This document shows positions 1 to 11,080 of a stretch of DNA of 64,000 nt, one piece after another (positions within the stretch are counted from its first letter, which is position 1; each line of letters begins with the position of its first letter). The DNA comes from Clarkia xantiana subsp. parviflora. Its lineage: Eukaryota; Streptophyta; Magnoliopsida; Myrtales; Onagraceae. Below the pieces are notes generated by a model, which searched no databases, was not told the DNA's origin, and worked only from the letters and a program-made list of their open reading frames with translations. Location of the stretch: positions 39,440,819 through 39,504,818 of the forward strand of contig JAPTYO010000008.1 in NCBI GenBank assembly GCA_036873135.1, read 5' to 3'. Both the position numbers and the translations under genes were made by a program.

Positions 1-7
1 AGGAACT

Positions 8-1297
8 ATGAATTCCCAGTTGCCAGAACGTGTTGCTGAACAAGGTGAGAACCCCGCTCTTTCCCAGACAGGAGGGCAGGGTGACGGTTATGAGGTCTCA
101 GTCCGAGACACGGAGATGAACAGGCAGGATATCCCGCGTAGGGAGGAAGATGAGGCTCCCCCAAACCCGGTGGGCCACGGAGGAGAAAGAGTCCCGCGAA
201 GGGAAGAAGGGTCGTCTTCGAACTCGGAGTTGGCCAAGGCAGTAGCAGATGCTATGCCCATGTTCTTGGCTGCCATGGAGGCCTTGCTGGACAAGAGAGA
301 GGCCGCCAGGAGGGCGGAGGAGTTGCCTCCGCGAGAAGAGTTACCACCACCCCCACCGAGGGTGGACCCAGAGGAACAGGAGGTTCCGCCCAGGAGCAAG
401 GGTAAGGAACCAGCACACCCGGAGAAGTTCGTGGTCGACGGCCCAGGTCCGATGCAAAATAGGACCATTCCCCTGAATGGCCCCATCACCCCCGATCAGG
501 TGGTGAAGATCGTTAGCATCTGCATGGGTGATCAAAAGCAGATGACATCGGAGTTAAGGGATCGGTCCAGCCATCCTTTCGTGCCGCGGCTAATCGATAC
601 CGTCGCCCCGCCTGGGCTAGGTATTCCGACCATCAAGGAGTACGATGGTGAGGGGGACCCAGTTCGTCATGTTCAGAGGCATATCCAGGCCTGCATGGGT
701 CGAACTTCGAACGATGACCTCATCTGTTCATTGTTCCCGATAACCTTGGGAGAAAGGGCCATGACTTGGTTCTTCAGCCTCCCGCCAGGATGCATCACGT
801 GCTGGGCTGATATGCACGACCGCTTCATCAAGCAGTACCAAGGTCGGAGGCGTCTTCTGAAAAGTGTGAGGTCCTTGACCCAGGTGGTGCAGAGACCCGA
901 CGAATCGTTGGCATATTACTACCAACGATTCACTGCCAGTGCCGCAGAGATCGATGAAGAGATATCGGAGGGAGAGACCATCCGTACTTTCCTGCGGAAC
1001 TTGAGCGCTCCGTACAGTTCCGACCTGATGCACAGTGTAGCCGCGAAGGCTGTGTGGAGTATGGAGGCCCTGCAAGCGAGGGTGAAACAGCAAATCGACG
1101 TCCAGGAGTCGAAGATTGCTGCCGGAGAGCTCGTTCCCCCGAGGTCGGGAAGAGGAAAGCCATCGTCCAAGCTATCGGATGATCGCAAAGGGAGCGACAA
1201 GTCGGAAGGGAGTAGAAACCGTGGTCGCCCCGAGAAAAGAGAAGACAAGCGTCCCGAGGAAGGACAATCGAGAAGGTCGGGCTGTTCCCATCAATAG
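8..1297 (+). CDS. Gag of Tat element A, frame-shifted before the zinc knuckle
   Basis: Retrotransposon capsid precursor. The ATG at 8 follows closely on the left window edge. Charged, proline-rich N-terminal segment (residues about 40-150), then the conserved plant Gag region (about 200-370), including a GDPVRHVQRHIQACM stretch, a GERAMTWFFSLPP stretch and DESLAYYYQRF. The C-terminus is basic (RGRPEKREDKRPEE). The zinc knuckle lies downstream in another frame, so a frameshift between about 1190 and 1297 has cut off the nucleocapsid part. Gag would coat the element's RNA in cytoplasmic particles. Confidence 0.85.
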   Translation: MNSQLPERVAEQGENPALSQTGGQGDGYEVSVRDTEMNRQDIPRREEDEAPPNPVGHGGERVPRREEGSSSNSELAKAVADAMPMFLAAMEALLDKREAARRAEELPPREELPPPPPRVDPEEQEVPPRSKGKEPAHPEKFVVDGPGPMQNRTIPLNGPITPDQVVKIVSICMGDQKQMTSELRDRSSHPFVPRLIDTVAPPGLGIPTIKEYDGEGDPVRHVQRHIQACMGRTSNDDLICSLFPITLGERAMTWFFSLPPGCITCWADMHDRFIKQYQGRRRLLKSVRSLTQVVQRPDESLAYYYQRFTASAAEIDEEISEGETIRTFLRNLSAPYSSDLMHSVAAKAVWSMEALQARVKQQIDVQESKIAAGELVPPRSGRGKPSSKLSDDRKGSDKSEGSRNRGRPEKREDKRPEEGQSRRSGCSHQ

Positions 1298-2576
1298 CTC
1301 GATGACTTCTGTGTTAGCTTTGATGGATCGGCAGGGTCTCGCCCGATACCCTCCGAGGAAAGAAGGCGAATTCCTAGGAGGCCGCCCTGACCGTTACTGT
1401 CGCTACCATCGAGCCAATGGTCATGACACTGAAAATTGTCGGGAGCTGAAGAAGGAAATTGAGAAGCTGATCCAAAAGGGGAAGTTAAAAGAGTTCGTCG
1501 GAAGGGGAAGGTGCCGATCTCGCTCCAAAAGTCGGTCGCGGTCCCGCTCCAAGTCCCGTGATCGATCCCCGAAGAAGAAGAAGGTTGAGCAAGAAGCCTC
1601 AGGTTCGGGTGCCCGCAAGGAGAGGCGGGGAACTATCAACGTCATCCATGGAGGAATGGCGGCGGGAGGTGATACCTCTGCTTCTCGGGAGAACTATGCT
1701 TCGCGCATATCTGCCGCGGTGGTGTTAGGCAAAAGGTCCCGGTCGTGGACTCTGAAGGAGGAAATGGTGATTTCTTTCTCGGCGGAGGATCTAGTAGGCG
1801 TGGAGAGCCCTCACGACGACGCCTTGGTCGTGACCCTGGACGTGGACGGATTCGAGATGAAGCGGATCCTGATAGACGGAGGGAGTTCCTCCGATATTCT
1901 TTTCATGGACGCTCTGGAAGCCATGGGAAAGACGAAGAAGGACCTCACACAGGTGGACTTCCCGATGGTGGGATTCTCTGGTTCCACCTCTTACCCGCTG
2001 GGAATGATTACCTTACCGGTGGAGTTTGGTAGTGGCTGGAAGATGGAGAAGCGAAACGTAGATTTCGTCGTAGTGGAGTCTGCGGGGGCATACAACGCTA
2101 TTATCGGGAGGACCACCATCAACCCACTCATGGCGGTCGCCTCGACGGTCCATCAGAAGATGAAGTTCCCGACTGACAATGGAGTCGGAGAGGTCAAGGG
2201 TGACCAAGTGGCGTCGCGAAAATGCTATGTTAACGCTACCCGAAGGAGAAGGAGGGAAGCCATGACTGTCCTTCAGACTGATGCCGATCCTCGAGAGGAG
2301 TATGGGCGCCCCGCCCCCATGGAGGATCTGAAGGAGGTTGAGATTGATGGGCCTCAGAGGAAGGTGAAGATCGGGTCTGCTTTGTCGGAGGAAAGAGCCC
2401 GAGAGCTGATCGAGCTCCTGAAGGAGTTTAAGGAGCTGTTTGCCTGGTCACCGAGTGATATGCCAGGAATCAGCCCCGACGTGATAGTGCACGAGCTGAA
2501 GATAGACCCCGCGATCAAGCCTATCGCGCAGAGAAGACGTCCGATGGGTGCGGACAAGAGGATCGCGATCCAGTAA
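1116..2576 (+). pseudogene. Gag C-terminal knuckle, protease and start of RT, element A
   Basis: Continues gag-pol in a second frame. A CRYHRANGHDTENC knuckle lies near 1400-1440, followed by an RS-rich basic stretch (1510-1580). The aspartic protease is recognised by LIDGGSSSDILF (about 1866-1900), the Tat form of the active-site loop. The region ends with HELKIDPAIKPIAQRRR, the usual lead-in to RT. An in-frame TAA at 2574-2576 interrupts the polyprotein; the next ORF continues in the same frame, so this is a point nonsense mutation. Confidence 0.85.
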
Positions 2577-3298
2577 GAGGTGGGCAGACTGCTCGACGCT
2601 GGATTCATCAAGGAGCTCCGATTCCAGACTTGGGTGGCTAACCCAGTCCTGGTGCGAAAGAGTAACGGGAGGTGGCAGATGTGTGTTGATTTCCGCGACT
2701 TGAACAAAGCTTGCCCGAAGGATTGCTACCCGCTCCCGAGGATTGACCAGTTGGTGGATGCCACATCGGGACATGAGCTGCTGAGCTTCATGGATGCCTA
2801 TTCCGAGTACAACCAGATCAAGATGGCGAAAGAGGATGCTCCCACACAGCTTTTTACGCTGACAGCGATGCCTACCACTACAACGTGATGCCCTTCGGGT
2901 TGATCAATGCAGGAGCAACTTACCAGTGAATGGTGAACAAGTTGTTCGGGGACATGTTGGGGAAAACCATGGAGGCGTATGTGGATGACATGTTGGTGAA
3001 GTCCAGACAGGCAGGAGACCATGTCCAGAACTTGGCGGCGGCATTTGAGCGGATGAAGTTTCATCAGGTTCGGCTGAACCCCGACAAATGTGCTTTTGGG
3101 GTGAACTCGGGGAAGTTCCTAGGGTTCATGGTGAGCCAGAGAGGAATCGAGGTGAACCCCGAGAAGCTGCGAGCAATCGAGGAGATGCAGTCCCCGAGGA
3201 CTCATCGGGAGGTCCAGGTGCTGAATGGCTGGTTGGCCGCGATGAATCGCTTCCTATCCAAGGCGAGTGACCGAGCTATGCCATTTTTTGATGTGTAG
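2577..3298 (+). pseudogene. Reverse transcriptase of element A (broken)
   Basis: Conserved RT blocks are visible: VDFRDLNKACPKDCYPLPRID, FMDAYSEYNQI, then YVDDMLVKS (the catalytic YVDD box, about 2976-3000) and KCAFGVNSGKFLGFMVSQRG. Lesions seen: a frameshift near 2850, where two frames each carry half of the domain; an in-frame TGA at 2927-2929 that looks like a CGA-to-TGA transition; and a TAG at 3296-3298. The enzyme cannot be made as one chain. Confidence 0.85.
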
Positions 3299-4276
3299 AG
3301 GGCCAACAAGAAGTTCGAATGGACCGACAAGTGCGAAGAGGCGTTCCAGGCACTCAAGCAGCACCTCCGTACCCTTCCGCCGTTGGCAAAACCAGTTCCA
3401 GGCGAGCCGCTTTATCTCTATTTAGCTGTTTCCGACGTGGCTGTTAGTTCTGTTTTGATTAAAATTGTCAAGGGCAACCAAGTGCCTATCTATTATGTAA
3501 GCAAGGCGTTTGCCAAGTCTGAAATAAACTATCCCGCTATTGAGAAGTATCTCTTCGCGTTGATTATTGCCGCTCGAAAGCTACGACCTTACTTCCATGC
3601 CCATGAAGTCACGGTATTGACTAATCAGCCCTTGAAGCACTTTTTGAACCGACCGGAGGCGTCGGGGAGATTGGTGAAATGGGCCATCGAATTGACGGAG
3701 TTCCGTATTCATTTCGCTCCGAGAACCGCTATTAAGGGCCAGGCATTGGCAGATTTTATAGCTGAGTCTACGGCACCCGATCTGGAAGTAACGGGTCCCG
3801 CAGAGGGGGCAACCATGGAGGAAGTCCCGACAACAGAACAACAGCCAGAACAGCCAAATGAGGAGAACACCTGGGAGATGTACAATGATGGTTCATCGAG
3901 TGTAGAAGGCTCGGGGGCAGGATTCGTGTTGATACCGCCCGGCGGAGGCGAGCCCCTACGATATGCCTTGGCGTTGACGTTCAAAGCCACCAACAACGAA
4001 GCGGAGTATGAGGCTCTCATCACAGGCCTTAAGATTGCCAAGGGTACGGGGGTCGATCATTTAAAAGTAAAGTGCGATGCCAGCTTGGTTGTAAACCAAG
4101 TCCAGGGGAACTATGAAGCCAAAAGCCCGACAATGAAGAAGTATTTGCACGAGGTGCAGACTTTGAAGGGAAGCTTCGATATCGAGGCAATCCCGAGGGA
4201 AGAGAATGCGGAAGCAGATGCAACAAGTTCGCTCTGGGAGTGGCCCCCGAGGAGAATCGGAAGGTACATTTTCTAG
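3299..4276 (+). pseudogene. RNase H and archaeal-type RNase H of element A
   Basis: The open stretch from 3383 contains the classical gypsy RNase H (LYLAVSDVAVSSVLI, YVSKAFAKSEINYPAIEKYL, LTNQPLKHFL). After a linker comes a second RNase H fold starting at EMYNDGSSSVEGSGAGFVL, with TNNEAEYEALITGL, LKVKCDASLVVNQV and IPREENAEAD carrying the expected acidic residues. The second, archaeal-type RNase H is diagnostic of the Tat lineage. The frame is lost near 4225-4276 by an indel, before the linker to integrase. Confidence 0.85.
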
Positions 4277-5584
4277 AAAAGGTGATTATCTCAAACATCG
4301 ATCTATTGAGACAGGATCGGAGGAGGAAGAAAAGCCCACGTGGATGAATAAGGGACACTTCCCGATGGTCACGTATCTGACTACAGGGACACTTCCCGAT
4401 GATAAGGTGGCAGCTGTCAGGTTGCGGCGAATCGCGGACAACTATGCGATGGTGGACAACCAGTTATACAAAAAAGGGTATGTAAAGCCTTTTCTAAAAT
4501 GCGTAGCAGAGCCTGACACAAATCGGATCCTGAGGGAGCTACACGAAGGAGTCGCGGCCTGCCATGAAGGGGCCCGATCTCTAGTGAGGAAGGCATTGAA
4601 CTTAGGTTACTATTGGCCCTCGATGAACAAGGAAGCGACCGCGATGGTCCGATCCTGTGATGCATGCCAGAGGTACGCCCCAAATATCGTGGCTCCCGCC
4701 GCGGACCTAATGCCCATCAGGAGTGCATGGCCCTTCGCGCAATGGGGATTGACTTGGTGGGACCACTTCCCCAAGCGAAAGGTCAGTGCAAGTATCTGCT
4801 CGTGGCTATCGACTACTTCTCAAAGTGGATAGAGGCTAAAGCTTTGGCTAGAACGACGGGACAGCAGATCCTCAAGTTCCTTCAAACTCAGATCATATCC
4901 CGGTACGGGGTTCCTCGAGTGTTGATCAGCGACAACGGCCCCCCGTTCAATGGGGCTCAGTTGAAGGAGTACCTGGAAGAACTAAACATTGAGCATCGAA
5001 CCGCTTCAGTCCGCCACGCTCAGACCAATGGCCAGGTAGAATCAGCCAACAAGATCGTGATGGATGGCTTGAAGAAGAGAGTCTATGCCTTGCAGGGCCA
5101 TTGGCTGGATGAGCTCGAGAACGTGCTATGGGCTGTGAGAACAACACCCAAGCAATCAACAGGAGAAACTCCGTTTGGCCTGGTTTATGGCACGGAGGCA
5201 GTCGCTCCCGTGGAGATAGCGGTGGCGTCTCACCGCGCGAAATATTACGAGCCTCTGAAAAACGAGGAAATGAGACATCTGGACTTAGATCTACTCGAGG
5301 AGAAAAGGTGGAAGGCTGATGAAGTTCAGGCCCGGATGCGTCTGGCAACAGCCCGATATTACAATCGGCGTGTCAGGTCCCGACAATTCTTCGTGGGAGA
5401 ACTTGTCTGGCGGAGGAACGAATTCGTTCAACAAGATCGGATCAACAAGCTATCGCCAAAATGGGAGGGACCTTACAAGATCGTAGGGATGCCAGCACCC
5501 AATGCATACAGGCTAGAGGACCTTGATGGCAAGACGTTGAAGCATTCCTTCAGTGGCGAACACTTGAAGAAGTATCATGTTTGA
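4206..5584 (+). pseudogene. Integrase of element A (one frameshift)
   Basis: HHCC zinc-binding segment LHEGVAACHEGARSLV ... CDACQRYA (about 4540-4675). The catalytic core then shifts frame: the first frame ends in WPFAQWG and the second resumes with the core at about 4747, implying loss of one base. Catalytic DDE residues sit in AIDYFSKWIEAK, LISDNGPPFNG and NGQVESANKIV. The C-terminal GPY/F module is PKWEGPYKIVGMPAPNAYRL. The ORF ends at the TGA at 5582-5584, the normal pol end for this lineage. Confidence 0.88.
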
Positions 5585-5699
5585 TATTAAGCCGCCGTGA
5601 AGGGCGCAAATTGTCTATCAATAAGATCCGATGTAAGCCTATTTTGAGTTATTTATGAATAAAAGAAGTTGCTTCCGATCAAATTGCTTTTAGATTTAT

Positions 5700-6035
5700 T
5701 CTTACTGTTAGTAAGACGTCCTGAAGGACGCGACAAAAGCCTTCCGAGGTACGATAAAAGCCTTCCGAGGTATGCGTAAGTCGTCTATATGATGCGGCCA
5801 AAAGCCTTAACGGGTATGGACGAAAGCCCTACGGGGTACACGTAAGTCGTCTATATGATGCAACCAAAAGCCTAGGTACGAAAAGGCCCTGATGGGTCCG
5901 CGTAAGTCGTCTATATGATGCGGCCAAAAGCCTTAACGGGTACGAAAAAAGCCTTAACAGGTCCGCGTAAGTCGTCTATATGACGCGACAAAAAGCCTTA
6001 AAGGGTACGATTAAGCCGTCCGGTCGAGACGCAGT
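5700..6035. repeat. About 60-66 bp tandem repeats, spacer of element A
   Basis: At least four copies start with CGTAAGTCGTCTATATGA at 5775, 5841, 5901 and 5966, separated by variants of AAAAGCCTTAACGGGTACG. The array lies just downstream of the pol stop and before the antisense gene's 3' end. Short tandem arrays in the 3' untranslated part of Tat elements are a known source of satellite DNA. Confidence 0.8.
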
Positions 6036-6272
6036 AGAAGCCTTAAGTGGTGAAGTCCCGATTTTGGACGAGAAGCCTTAAGTGGTGAAGTCCCGATTTT
6101 GGACGAGAAGCCTTAAGTGGTGAAGTCCCGATTTTGGACGAGAAGCCTTAAGTGGTGAAGTCCCGATTTTGGACGAGAAGCCTTAAGTGGTGAAGTCCCG
6201 ATTTTTGGACGAGAAGCCTTAAGTGGTGAAGTCCCGATTTTGGACGAGAAACCTTAAGTGGTAAAATCTCGA
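6036..6272. repeat. 35-bp tandem array (six full copies plus a degenerate one)
   Basis: The unit begins AGAAGCCTTAAGTGGTGAAG and runs 35 bp. Six copies are almost identical; the fifth has one extra T, and the seventh is degenerate (AAACCTTAAGTGGTAAAATC). The near identity suggests recent slippage or unequal exchange. The array follows the 60-66 bp array directly. Confidence 0.9.
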
Positions 6273-6482
6273 GTAAAAGCGTCGGAAGGACGTATGGAGT
6301 CATCTTAAATGGTGCCTCGGAACGTTCTGAGTAACGAATTTAAAGCCGCTTTAGATAAAGTGCAAACGAATATCGGTGCCAAAACAGATGGAAAGAAACT
6401 ACTTATATAAAGGCCAGAAGGCCAAAGGAGTTCGTCACAAGAAACAAAGGAGAAAAACAACAAGGACTAAAAGATGTAAGCA

Positions 6483-9221
6483 TTAAACTCGGTCCTTGTT
6501 GGAAGATGGGTCCTCGACAACATCGGAGGGAGCAAGGTTTGGAGGGGCCTGGGCAGAAGGCTCCGCAGCTGGCGGATTCGGGTCCACGGCAGCAGCCTCT
6601 TCACTCTCCGCGGGGAGGTTGAAGTACTTCTCCGCAACGGGGGCAAGAGTCTCGGACTTCGTGAAGTCAATGGAATCCGCGTAGGCTGTGTAGAGTTCCT
6701 CGACAGCGTTGAACAAAACGTCCTCCACCTCGGACTTGCAGAACTCCACAACAGCCAGCTTGAATTCTTCAGAGTTCCGATACTCCCCGCGACCCTCCTC
6801 GCGACCTTGCTGGAGACCTTCCTCGCGGCCCTGCAGGCGGCCTTCCTCAAGGCCCTGAGCCTTGGCCTCAGCCAGCTTGGCAGAGAACTCAGCCCTCTCC
6901 GCCTCAAACTTCGCCTTGGCCTCCGCGAGGAGATCCGCGAAGACGTTTTTCTCATGAACGAGTTGCTTCTTCTCCGCCTCGTTCCGCTGCTGATCCGCTT
7001 GGACCATCTTCCGCTCCCGACGCATGACAGCCTCATGATCGTGAACCTTCTTGAGCAGGTTGGAGGACAAATCATCGAGGAGAGCCTTCTCCTTGGCCAT
7101 CTTGTTCTTGGCCGCTACAGCCTCGTCGAGTTCCACCTGAAGCTTGGCTAAAGCATCAGGGTTCGACTGGGCCTCCGCCGCCTCCAAAGCACCCTTCAGG
7201 GCTAGGATAAGGCCGAAGCAGCGCTGTTGGTTCGCGGTGTCCTGAAAGAAGGAAGGAAAAGATCAAGATACAACAATCGGAGACCAGAGTGACGAAGAAA
7301 ATAAAACAAAGATAGAAGTTTCACCTCCATCCGACGAATGGCCATGTCGCGGATCTCCTCTTCAAGGTCCTCCCGCGCCAAGGACAGAGGTCGCCTCAAG
7401 GCTGGAGGGATTGACCCCGCCAGCAGATGCAGGGCCAATCCAGGATCGAGGTTTCCCCGCCGGAGTGGAACTCCTCGGAGAGACTCGATCGGGTTCCAAG
7501 GCATCATTCCTTGGTCGGGAGTAAAAACCTTGTAAAGGTTTTCGTCCACGGGGTGAGGGGGGATGACCCCTGAACCTTCAGCCGGAAGAGCCACCTCAGC
7601 TGGTGGCTCAGGAGTCGGAGTGCGGAACTCGGGAGGAGGACTCCGGGACACATCCTCCACGACGGGCCTCAAGGTGCTCCGACCACGCCTACGAGGGAGC
7701 AGGCCACCTTCAGCGGGCTCCTCAGAGGAAGGAGAAGCCTCCAAATTAGTCACCTGACGGAACTGGGCTTCCGTCGGGGTTTCTTCTGTCTCCGGCGCCG
7801 GTGGAGTCGCGGCCCGGGCTGGAGTATCAGCATGCCCCGGAGTGACAGCCTCCGATGGACCTGCGGTGGCGGGACGAATAAGGTTAGGAAGAGTACCTTC
7901 AGGGCACCAGATGATTTGACGATCGAAATGTCTATTCTTCCCAAGGACGTTGTAATATACCGCCTCAAGGACATGGGGAATTTCTCCTCGAAGGATGTAC
8001 TTGATCTCTTGGACCCGTGTTTTCCGATCAGCGGGGATAAACTCCTTGGGGACTAACTTTTTATATTGTTTAATTGCACGACGAACGCGCTTACCTTCCT
8101 CGACGGTGGTGGCCCCGAAGGCCCGGTCTATCTCTTCCCGCCTGGCCTTCTTGGCCCCGACTTGCTCGTCGGTAGGAGGAGCAGCAGATAAGGGAGTGGA
8201 GGAGGAAGTACCCTTCTTCACCAGTTTGCGCTTCCGCTTGGAGCCACTCTGGACGGCATCAGTCTCGCCCTGCTTCAGAATGAGATGAGTCAACAGAGAA
8301 GCCTTCTTGGCTGCAAAGGTAAAAATAAAATAGTTAGAAATATTACCCAGATGACTAAATCTTTGGAAACAGAGTCAAGGAGTCGGACTCCGATAGTAAT
8401 CAGGTTCTTCTCCTGGAGCTTGTTAGCATCAAGGGGTATGAAGTTGTCTCCCCAGGGGTAGAGTTGAACCATCTGGAGGGTGTTGAGGTCATCCTCAGTG
8501 TAGTCCTAGAGCTTGGGGGCTGGGTCCGCCACGACCTCCCATCGGGGCCATGGAACAGAGCTGTGCTGGACGAAGAAGTAGTACTTCTTCCATCCGCTGT
8601 TGTCGGACCCAGAGTCACGAATCAGCACCCGATCTTTGTGGAACTTCCAAGTTTCGCTATCCCAGCCGAAACGTGAAAGTTGCTCCTTTGTCCACTTGGG
8701 GAGTCGAGGGGAGAAGGAGCAGACACCGGCTTTGTTGCACTTCATGCCGTAGAAAGTGCGAAACAGCAGAAGACTGTACGTCCATTGCTGGCGGTGACAC
8801 AAGAGCTGGAAGGCATTCCACACGCGGATGGCGTGTGGAGAGAAGGTACAGGGATGCGTTTTGTAGAAGTTGCACATCTCCACCATGTTTCCGCAGAAGG
8901 GGAACCGAATCCCCGCGCTTATTTGTCCAGCGGAGACGAACACCTCCCCTGCCCGAGGAGGCGTAATAATGTGCTTCCTTCTAACAGCATCTTGGGACTC
9001 ATATGGGAAGCGAGGCTCCCAATCCGAGGTAATACATCCCTCTTTGAGAGCAGCCTCATACGAAGCCTCAGATATCTCATTGACAGCAAACTCGAAAACG
9101 AAAGGAGCCCTAACCTCAGAACTAGCTTCGTCTAGAACGATTGCAAACGAAAGGATTTGAGAAAAGAAGAATAAACAACAAGTAAATCATGAAAACTTAG
9201 AAGAAAGTCCTTACCAGACAT
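6483..9221 (-). pseudogene. Antisense spliced gene of Tat element A (putative gypsy-type transposon domain plus coiled coil)
   Basis: Encoded opposite to gag-pol. Proposed exons, read on the - strand: 9221-9215 (ATGTCTG, then GTAAG donor), 9131 to about 8350, 8310-7325 and 7241-6483. Introns 1 (9214-9132) and 3 (7324-7242) are 83 nt each and join in phase. The N-terminal half has a conserved domain (GQISAGIRFPFC, LLLFRTFYGMKC, WKKYYFFVQ) also found in the antisense gene at 58761-61204; it resembles the Pfam family called putative gypsy-type transposon (Transposase_28), recognised by eye. The middle is acidic and proline-rich with a KRKRK basic cluster. The C-terminal exon is a long coiled coil with repeated EEGRLQGREEGLQQGREEG. 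Oddities: an in-frame TAG at 8508-8506 and an unclear second-intron donor (the apparent intron would be only 36 nt). Its function is not known. Confidence 0.72.
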
Positions 9222-9377
9222 GATCGGTTGTCGAAGAAGTAAGGAAAAGGAAGATCGGAAGGGTTGAAGGCCTTGGATCACTTGAACACCAGGAGGAGCT
9301 TGGAGAGGAAGCTTTGGATGCAAAGATGGCTGAAATCGAGAGAGTGCAGAAGAAGTGAATAGTACCAGGGTTTTAGC

Positions 9378-9384
9378 TTTTATA
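9378..9384 (-). promoter_or_regulatory. TATA box of the antisense gene in element A
   Basis: On the - strand the sequence reads CCTATAAAAGC, 157 nt upstream of the antisense ATG at 9221. That spacing fits a transcription start about 30 nt downstream and a 5' leader of about 125 nt. No other TATA motif as good lies between it and the ATG. Confidence 0.6.
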
Positions 9385-9943
9385 GGCAAAAGGATAATTG
9401 GAGGGACCCAATCTTGACCATTGAAGATGAAACGATTCAATCACAATCGTTGAAATTATGGAGACGGTACGGAGGAGACAGCTGGATGGGCTTGATCTGC
9501 ACCGTTGAAGAAGAAACGACACGATCTTAATCGCCAAGATCATAGGCACGGAAGGGACGTGCGTGACGTCACAGTTGCTTTTTCAGAAAATAACAGTCAC
9601 GCTGGTTCAGGCGTCGTTTCCTTATCCCTAGGCATTTAATGCTACAGTAACCGAGAAGTCTCCTCGGATTTGGCAAACTGCCCATGGGGTCTGGTGGGCC
9701 CCAAGGTAATCATGAGTAAGAGACTCTGTTATGCAACGATCACACGCAAGGCAAAAACCTCCGACAGTGGTATCGGAGGGTATGAAGATAAAAGCCTCCG
9801 ATTGAGGTATCAAGAAATGTGAAGGTAAAAGCCCCCGACGGTGGTATCGGGAGGTACGAAGACAAAAGCTCCCGACAACGAGGTCAAAAGATCTGGACTG
9901 GAAGACATGACGAACTAAAAGTCCCCCATGTCTTGGGGGCAAA
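9385..9943. other. Untranslated region between antisense gene promoter and 3' LTR
   Basis: No convincing coding sequence. It contains an imperfect repeat of the type AAAAGCCTCCGACNGTGGTATCGG at about 9750-9890 (roughly three copies), and ends in the polypurine tract CTTGGGGGCAAA that primes plus-strand synthesis next to the LTR. Confidence 0.6.
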
Positions 9944-10703
9944 TGATGGGTTCCGATGTAATCGTTAGCCCCGTTAACAGCCAATGGACTGTGAGTAGGT
10001 CCAGTGGGCCTCGAGAAAAGACTGGAGGGCCCAGAGGCCCAGCACGAAGGGTCCCGACTTTAGCGGTCCCGATGTATGAGCTGAATACTCCCGATGAGAA
10101 GCCTCTGAGTAGGACCCGATATGCCTTAGTAAAGGCCCCGATAGTAAAGCCCCGCAGAGGCTGGACCTGTCCCGCAGAGACTGAAGGTCCTGGGTGGTGA
10201 TCTAGAATGAGACAACTCTGGAGTCTCCGACAGGAGTCGGGACTTGTGATCAGAGGATAAAGACCGAGAAACCCGCCTACTAGATAGAGTAGTGGGAGAC
10301 GGTTAGAGATGAAGATGAATCCCCCGAGATACGCAGGGCGTGCCCGAGATACGCGGAGTACGGGTAAGATACGCGGAGCGTGGGGCGAGATATATGGAAT
10401 CCCAACCGAGATATACGGAATCGTGGCGAGATACACGGAATCATGGGCAAAACTGCCAGGCGCAGTAACAGGTAACTGAGTAACTTCCCCTCCTATATAA
10501 AGAAGGAAGTTACCTCAGAAAACGATAAGCTAATACGAACTTAGACTTTTGCTTACCACCCCATTGATCACCATACTCATTTAAGCATCGGAGAGGGATT
10601 CTGGGTCACCACCCAGGTCATCCCCTTTTGCAGGATTACGCGGAGCCCAGGAGTCCAAAGCTTTCCGTCAAGGACGTAACGGAGCTTCGCCCGTGATCCA
10701 ACA
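9944..10703 (+). mobile_element. 3' LTR of Tat element A
   Basis: About 760 bp, starting TGATGGGTTCCG directly after the polypurine tract and ending GATCCAACA. U3 holds an array of about six units of 20-24 bp around GAGATACGCGGAGCGTGGGG (10322-10445). A TATA box (TATATAA, 10494-10500) is followed by a leader containing ACTCATTTAAGCATCGGAG, typical of plant gypsy R regions. The 5' LTR is outside the window, so the exact right end (10703) rests on the terminal CA only. Confidence 0.75.
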
Positions 10704-11080
10704 GTATGAACACCTTTCCAACGGTGGGTGACCTATAGCTTCTCTTATATAGAGATGTGTTAGGTGTTTCTCCAAGAAACTCCAATAAAATGGAGACGCA
10801 AATAAAGGGACGCAGTCATAAGGCTAAGTAAAACGAGACCAAGGCTCGTAACTTTTACCCCCATACAGTAACTATACATGGCATAAATTTGCTTAAGTTA
10901 GCAATAGCATTTTGTGTATCCGGCTTCTTTAAACAGGAGGCAAGGAAAATTACGACGTTCCTCGAGCACTCGATAAAAGTCAGGATCGTCATAAATGTAC
11001 ATTTCACAACTTGCTTGGGCGATACTCCACAAAAATAGAGTCAAGTAAAGGTTAAACCATTTTTTGACTCAGGGGGAAAA
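10704..11080 (+). mobile_element. Tail of a second Tat element (internal 3' UTR)
   Basis: Non-coding sequence between the LTR of element A and another polypurine tract (AGGGGGAAAA, 11071-11080). Because it leads straight into an LTR start, it is read as the internal 3' end of an older element into which element A inserted. The junction with gag-pol of that element is off-window or lost. Confidence 0.55.

Larger units (their letters stand above)
1..10703 (+). mobile_element. Tat-lineage Ty3/gypsy retrotransposon A (3' part)
   Basis: The 5' LTR lies left of the window. Visible order: gag, CRYH-type zinc knuckle, protease, reverse transcriptase, RNase H, a second archaeal-type RNase H, integrase, tandem-repeat spacer, an antisense gene, polypurine tract (GGGGGC at 9935-9940) and 3' LTR. 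The double RNase H and the antisense extra gene are hallmarks of the Tat lineage (Grande and Retand are known examples). Pol carries several stops and frameshifts, so this copy is defective. Confidence 0.9.

Noticed and set aside
6036..6272. Regular 35-bp repeats that look like a CRISPR array
   Set aside because: Units are contiguous with no spacers, and the DNA is eukaryotic retrotransposon sequence.
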